Origin: Tardibacter chloracetimidivorans
Lineage (GTDB): Bacteria; Pseudomonadota; Alphaproteobacteria; Sphingomonadales; Sphingomonadaceae
Direction of reading: 5' to 3'
Assembly: GCF_001890385.1 (NCBI RefSeq)
Contig: NZ_CP018224.1
Span: 1 to 63,065 of the forward strand
Length of the DNA: 63,065 nucleotides
Below are positions 59,862-63,065 of this stretch, in pieces. Each line of letters starts with the position of its first letter. Position 1 is the first letter of the stretch. The notes beneath the pieces are model-generated. The model ran no database searches and had not been told where the DNA came from. It saw nothing but the letters and a program-made list of their open reading frames with translations. Position numbers and translations under genes: made by a program.

Positions 59862-62181
59862 TTACCGGCTGCGCCCCTTGCTTTTGACGGTGCCATTGCT
59901 GGCAATCTCGATCGGCTCGCCAATCGCCAGCTTGCCCGCGCGGGCGGCGCTACGCGCGTCTACGGGCAGCACAAGCATGTCAGCGCCATCTCTTAGGAGT
60001 ATCAATTTCTGCCCTTCGATTTGTCGCGTCCCGGCGTAAATCAGCGGCCCATGATCGCCAGTGAACAGCCGATGCGCCGGTATATCCATTCCAATGTGAC
60101 GCTTCGCATTACGTTCCGCAATGTATTTATCCGCTGCTATGGCCTGATCGTCGCTCATTCGCGGCCGATCGTCGTCCCGTCGCACAACACGATCTGGCCG
60201 GGCTTTTTGGTCGTCCACGTCTGAATGAACATCACGCGGCAATAGCAAGCGACCTCGCTCGGCGTGCTGAACCAGACCGAGTTGGGACAGGTCGCGCAAA
60301 CTACCTCGGCTTTCGGGCGGCGGCTCTCGTCCAACGCGGCCAATGTTGGGCTTAACGGCGCGCTCGCTGGGGGCCTCGGCTCCTCCGGCGCTAGAATGTC
60401 CATTTCTGGCGGGCTGTGCGTGACCAACTCCAACGGCGGCGGTGCTGGCTCCTCCGGCTGCAAGTCCGGTTCCGGCGTTGGTTCCTCCGGCGCTGACGGC
60501 ACCGGGTCGGAATGTCCCGTTTCGACCTGGTGCTGTGGCGCTGGCGTCTCGTCCAGCGCCATTGACGGCGTTTCGCCCAACAACGCCAGCGCCGCCTCTA
60601 TCTCCTCGTCCAATGATTTGTCTGTCACGCGCACGCTCCTCTTGCCTGATATTTTGACGGCGGGCCTCTAGATCGGGGTCCGCGAAAGTGATGGGCATGG
60701 CCGAACGGGCGGCGGCTTCCACCACAAGGGCCTTGAATTGATCGCTGCCGCTAATCGCCAGCCTGTCGCCATAGCGTTCGTGCGCAAGCCGCAAGGCGGC
60801 AACAACGCCCTCGATCTGCGCCCCGCGCGATACATGCAGGCGCTGGCCATCATGCGCACCGCTGCATTTGGCGGTGCGGTAGATGATCGTCCCGCGCTTA
60901 GTGATGTGGTCTTGCCTGATCGCTGCGGGATGCGCTGCGGTCGGCATGCGGCTATATGCAGCGCGTCATTGGGGGCTGTGCGCCGCCCCTCCCGCGCGCG
61001 CAGGGCCTCAAGGGCGGTCTGGTCGCCTGCCTTGCCTGCTCCTGTAGCCAGTCATTCCACCCGCGCCGGGAATTGCGCGACGCAATGCGCCCCGTTCCCG
61101 CCCGTGGGCGGCGACAATCTTGGCAATGGCGGCCTTGGTGGACGGCGGGCCGCCAATGCGTAATTGAGGCGCTTAACAACCGGGCCGCCACCTAGCAGCT
61201 TTATCGCCGCCCGCTTCGTCCTCCCGATGCGCTTCACCTGTTCAATGGCCGCGCGGCGCTTGGCTGCGGCCTCGGCCAGCTCGACCTTTCGGCGCGTGGC
61301 GCGTGTGCCCTGCTGCTCGCGGTAGGCGGAGAATAGGGCGCTGGTGTCGATACGGGAGGGCACGGGGCGCTTTTCATAGGTCTGACGGGCCTTCGGCGCC
61401 CCCTCCCTCCCTGTGCGCTCTGGAAGGCTCCCAAGCGTTTCTCTAGCGCCCCTTTTGACAGCTCGCGCGCGATGGAGCTGGCCTTTACGGTCGTTCCGTC
61501 CATCGCCGCAAATATCAGGCCGTTGCCGCGCGCCTGCACCGACAAGCCGAAATTGGCCGCGATCTGGTGCAACTCGGCCCAAACTCGCGGCGGCCTTCAA
61601 TGGCTCGGCGCAATTCCGCTGCGCCCAACCTATCAGGCTTTCCGTGCCCGCGATCTGCTCCATGTGTCGCGCGCGCGTGCTTCTCCCGCGCGCTGCCGGG
61701 CCGCATGATTATCCGGCTCTAACCCGTGCTTGACCTCTAGCCGCTCACAAACAGCGGCAAGGGTTTGATAATCCCGCAACGGCGCGTGGATCGTGTGCCG
61801 GACAGGGTGAATCTTGTTGATCGCTAGATGAATATGCGTGTTGTCGGTGTCGTGGTGGACGGCGCTAACCCGTTGATGCTCGGCAAAGCCCAACGCGGCG
61901 CATACCGCCTCCTCTATGTCACGCATAACCTCGGCGCTGGGATTCTCGCCGGGCCGGAAGGAAATAAATCAAGTGGTAGGTCTTATCCGACGCCGCCCGC
62001 TGGTTGGCGATTGGACAAGCATAACGTCCTGCGCAGCATCTTCTGGCGTATGGCCGTTGCAGTTGGTGACAGTCACCAGACCCACGCGCTCGTCACGTCC
62101 CTGCGCGCTGGTGATGTATCGCACCAACCCGCCAAAATCGCTCTTGGAAGTCGCCTTCATGGGGACGTGTTTTGCGATCAT
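59862..62181 (-). pseudogene. traI: TraI relaxase (MOBP), interrupted by many frameshifts
   Basis: Protein similarity to RK2 TraI runs the whole length but hops between all three frames. N-terminus MIAKHVPMKATSKSDFGGLV with active-site Tyr region RYITSAQG; HHDTDNTHIHLAINKIHPVR (metal-binding His motif); RNGLIFAAMDGTTVKASSIA; RIGRTKRAAIKLLGGGPVVK; SRRGWNDWLQEQARQ; then the long intact C-terminal frame 59862..60947 (RGTIIYRTAKCSGAHDG to KGRSR). Apparent indels near 62008, 61966, 61670, 61576, 61400, 61150, 61095, 61035 and 60955. Either a decaying gene or base-calling errors; as written no relaxase can be made. Confidence 0.85.
60155..60628 (-). CDS. traH: TraH-position acidic protein nested in traI in another frame
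   Basis: 157 aa from GTG 60628, with GAGGAG 7 bp upstream inside traI. Acidic Pro/Glu-rich N-terminal part (DEEIEAALALLGETPSMALD) and a C-terminal domain with paired cysteines (VVCATCPNSVWFSTPSEVAC, YCRVMFIQTW, IVLCDG). RP4 also encodes its small acidic TraH, which stabilises the relaxosome, inside traI in another frame. Homology to TraH itself is inferred from position and acidity. Confidence 0.7.
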   Translation of the reverse strand: MTDKSLDEEIEAALALLGETPSMALDETPAPQHQVETGHSDPVPSAPEEPTPEPDLQPEEPAPPPLELVTHSPPEMDILAPEEPRPPASAPLSPTLAALDESRRPKAEVVCATCPNSVWFSTPSEVACYCRVMFIQTWTTKKPGQIVLCDGTTIGRE

Positions 62182-62195
62182 CGGCGCGGCCCCTT

Positions 62196-62210
62196 TTTTA
62201 GCCGCTAAAA
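62196..62210. promoter_or_regulatory. KorB-type operator OB (copy 7), between traJ and traI
   Basis: TTTTAGCCGCTAAAA, 15 bp upstream of the traI start and forming the last codons and stop (D-F-S-G-stop) of traJ. Confidence 0.88.
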
Positions 62211-62583
62211 TCTTGCCGGGAGCGCAAGACCTTCCGAATGATGCCGGATAACTCCTCCTGATTGGCCTCGATTTTGGCCAGCACGCCCCGGATGATAACC
62301 GGCATCCGCTCCGGGGCCATCTCCTCCAACTTGGCGTCGTCGGTAAGCCATAGCTTCAACAGGCCGCCAAGGCGGCCAAGGTCGCCATTCACGCGCACCA
62401 ACTCGCGCCCCTGTTCTATGTCGATCAGAGGGCGCGGCTCATGCCCTAATCCAAGGACGCGGAGATAGGTGGATGCGCTCAAGCCGGTTGCCTGCGCGGC
62501 GGCTTCGATCTCCGCTTTCTCCCCGCGCTGCACCATATCTTGACGTGGTGCCGCTCGCGTTTGGCCTTGGGCTTGTCGTTCAA
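62198..62583 (-). pseudogene. traJ: TraJ, oriT-recognition protein, with an apparent 1-base frameshift
   Basis: From TTG 62583 (GGGAGAG upstream) the frame reads NDKPKAKRERHHVKIWC, then one base is missing near 62527 and the next frame continues RGEKAEIEAAAQATGLSAST, INGDLGRLGG-like VNGDLGRLGGLLKLWLTDDA and ends SRQDFSG. This matches RK2 TraJ (ribbon-helix-helix, binds the arm of oriT). Alternatively an ATG at 62536 gives an intact 112-aa protein lacking the N-terminal beta strand that contacts DNA. Confidence 0.82.
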
Positions 62584-62663
62584 CTCTCTCCCTTTCGACG
62601 CGGTAGCGGCGGGCCTCGCAGAGCAGGATTCCCGTTGAGCGCCCCCGGTGCGAATAAGGGGAG

Positions 62664-62711
62664 TAATGGGGGTGTCCGCGCTTGCGTGGATGCCTCCATT
62701 ACCTATCCTGC
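62664..62711 (+). other. oriT of IncP type with nic site
   Basis: Imperfect inverted repeat 62664..62681 (TAATGGGGGTGTCCGCGC) and 62684..62701 (GCGTGGATGCCTCCATTA), 14 of 18 matching, then ACCTATCCTG at 62701..62710 followed by CCCCG. RK2 nic is ACCTATCCTG|CCCGG at the same distance from its repeat, so nicking is expected between 62710 and 62711. It lies between the divergent traJ and traK genes as in IncP-1. Confidence 0.9.
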
Positions 62712-62904
62712 CCCGTCTTCGACGTTTAGACGCCAAATAGAAACTGTTGCTGGAACGATCATATATCGTTCACCCCCGAAAATATCTAGCGCCACCCGGC
62801 CCAATCTGGCAGAAAAATAGGATATAGCGGGAGTTTCATCGGATCGTAGCCGGTTTATGAACGCTTTATAGCCGATTGTGCGCCGAAAAATATCGTAGGT
62901 GGAA
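62712..62904 (+). promoter_or_regulatory. traK leader region
   Basis: About 190 bp, AT-richer than its surroundings, with the inverted repeat GAACGAT / ATCGTTC (62753..62759 and 62765..62771). It should carry the traK promoter and regulator sites; no strong -35/-10 pair stands out and no OB operator is present. Confidence 0.5.
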
Positions 62905-63065
62905 ATGACAGACAGCGGAAAATCCTTCACGGAGCGATTGCGCGAACGGGCGGCCTCACGGGAGCCGGGGGGCAAAAACCGGAACCTCGCACAATTCCTC
63001 GCGGCTCGATCGGACATAGATGCAGCCCTTGCGGAAGGATGGCCGGTGCGCGGCATATGGGAGCT
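62905..63065 (+). CDS. traK: TraK, N-terminal part (continues at base 1)
   Basis: ATG 62905, 53 full codons plus two bases: MTDSGKSFTERLRERAASRE, PGGKNRNLAQFLAARSDI and on to G-I-W-E-L. The next base needed is base 1 of the window. The first gene of traKLM, divergent from traJ across oriT. Confidence 0.85.
   Translation, partial: MTDSGKSFTERLRERAASREPGGKNRNLAQFLAARSDIDAALAEGWPVRGIWE

Noticed and set aside
2055..62210. First idea that the TTTAGCSGCTAAA palindromes are KorA operators
   Set aside because: The IncP KorA operator is GTTTAGCTAAAC, with an even 12-bp palindrome; these sites match the 13-bp KorB operator instead.
1..63065. tRNA, rRNA or riboswitch genes
   Set aside because: None recognised on reading either strand; a covariance-model scan would be needed to exclude small structured RNAs.

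Overview
The window looks like one complete circular plasmid of 63,065 bp, opened inside traK. The coding frame of the last bases (62905..63065) runs directly into the first bases (1..220) and gives a 126-residue TraK. The host is probably a sphingomonad (Sphingobium/Novosphingobium/Sphingomonas type alphaproteobacterium). The reasons are high GC, a helix-turn-helix replication protein resembling the HTH_36 type of sphingomonad plasmids, and IS6100 and other insertion sequences common in that group. The host call is inference; the plasmid layout is read from the sequence.

Backbone. The gene order and protein families are those of IncP-1 (RK2/RP4) plasmids, but the replication protein is not TrfA. 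Reading around the circle: oriT (about 62664..62711), traK-traL-traM on the + strand, a kfr-position coiled-coil gene, then korB-incC-korA-kleE-korC-klcA control and stability genes on the - strand, the rep gene with a small ribbon-helix-helix gene, and trbA-B-C-D-E-F-G-H-I-J-K-L-N (a complete VirB/Trb type IV secretion system) on the + strand from 7.5 to 20 kb. The Tra1 block traC-D-E-F-G-I/H-J runs on the - strand from 41.6 to 62.6 kb. Seven palindromes matching the IncP KorB operator (TTTAGCSGCTAAA) lie near or inside these genes.

Accessory region 1 (20.0..41.6 kb) lies between trb and tra. It holds two small unknown genes, a HigBA-type toxin-antitoxin pair, an IS1595-family element with an 8-bp target duplication that splits a small gene, an IS110 remnant, a Tn3-family transposon, a YhaN/YhaO-like ATPase-nuclease pair followed by a PemK/Phd pair, IS6100 cutting a SprT-like gene, a zeta-like kinase with an out-of-frame internal gene, an orphan D12-class adenine methylase, small membrane proteins, an IS256-family element, an XRE regulator, and a gene made of two copies of one repeat. 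A family of 20-bp palindromes (CATAGAC...GTCTATG) is confined to 36.8..41.0 kb and looks like a private operator set.

Accessory region 2 (44.29..54.34 kb) sits inside traC. Two different elements, each with three tyrosine recombinase genes, are inserted 83 bp apart in the ArdC-like domain of the TraC primase gene: a Tn554-type element carrying an ArdC antirestriction gene, and a RIT (recombinase in trio) element. Removing both with one copy of each short duplication restores a single 1,119-codon frame.

Conjugation is doubtful as written. The relaxase gene traI, and traJ, carry at least nine frameshifts although the protein similarity continues across all of them; either the genes are decaying or this 1.6-kb stretch has base-calling errors. 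The pore, coupling protein, topoisomerase and TraF protease genes look intact.
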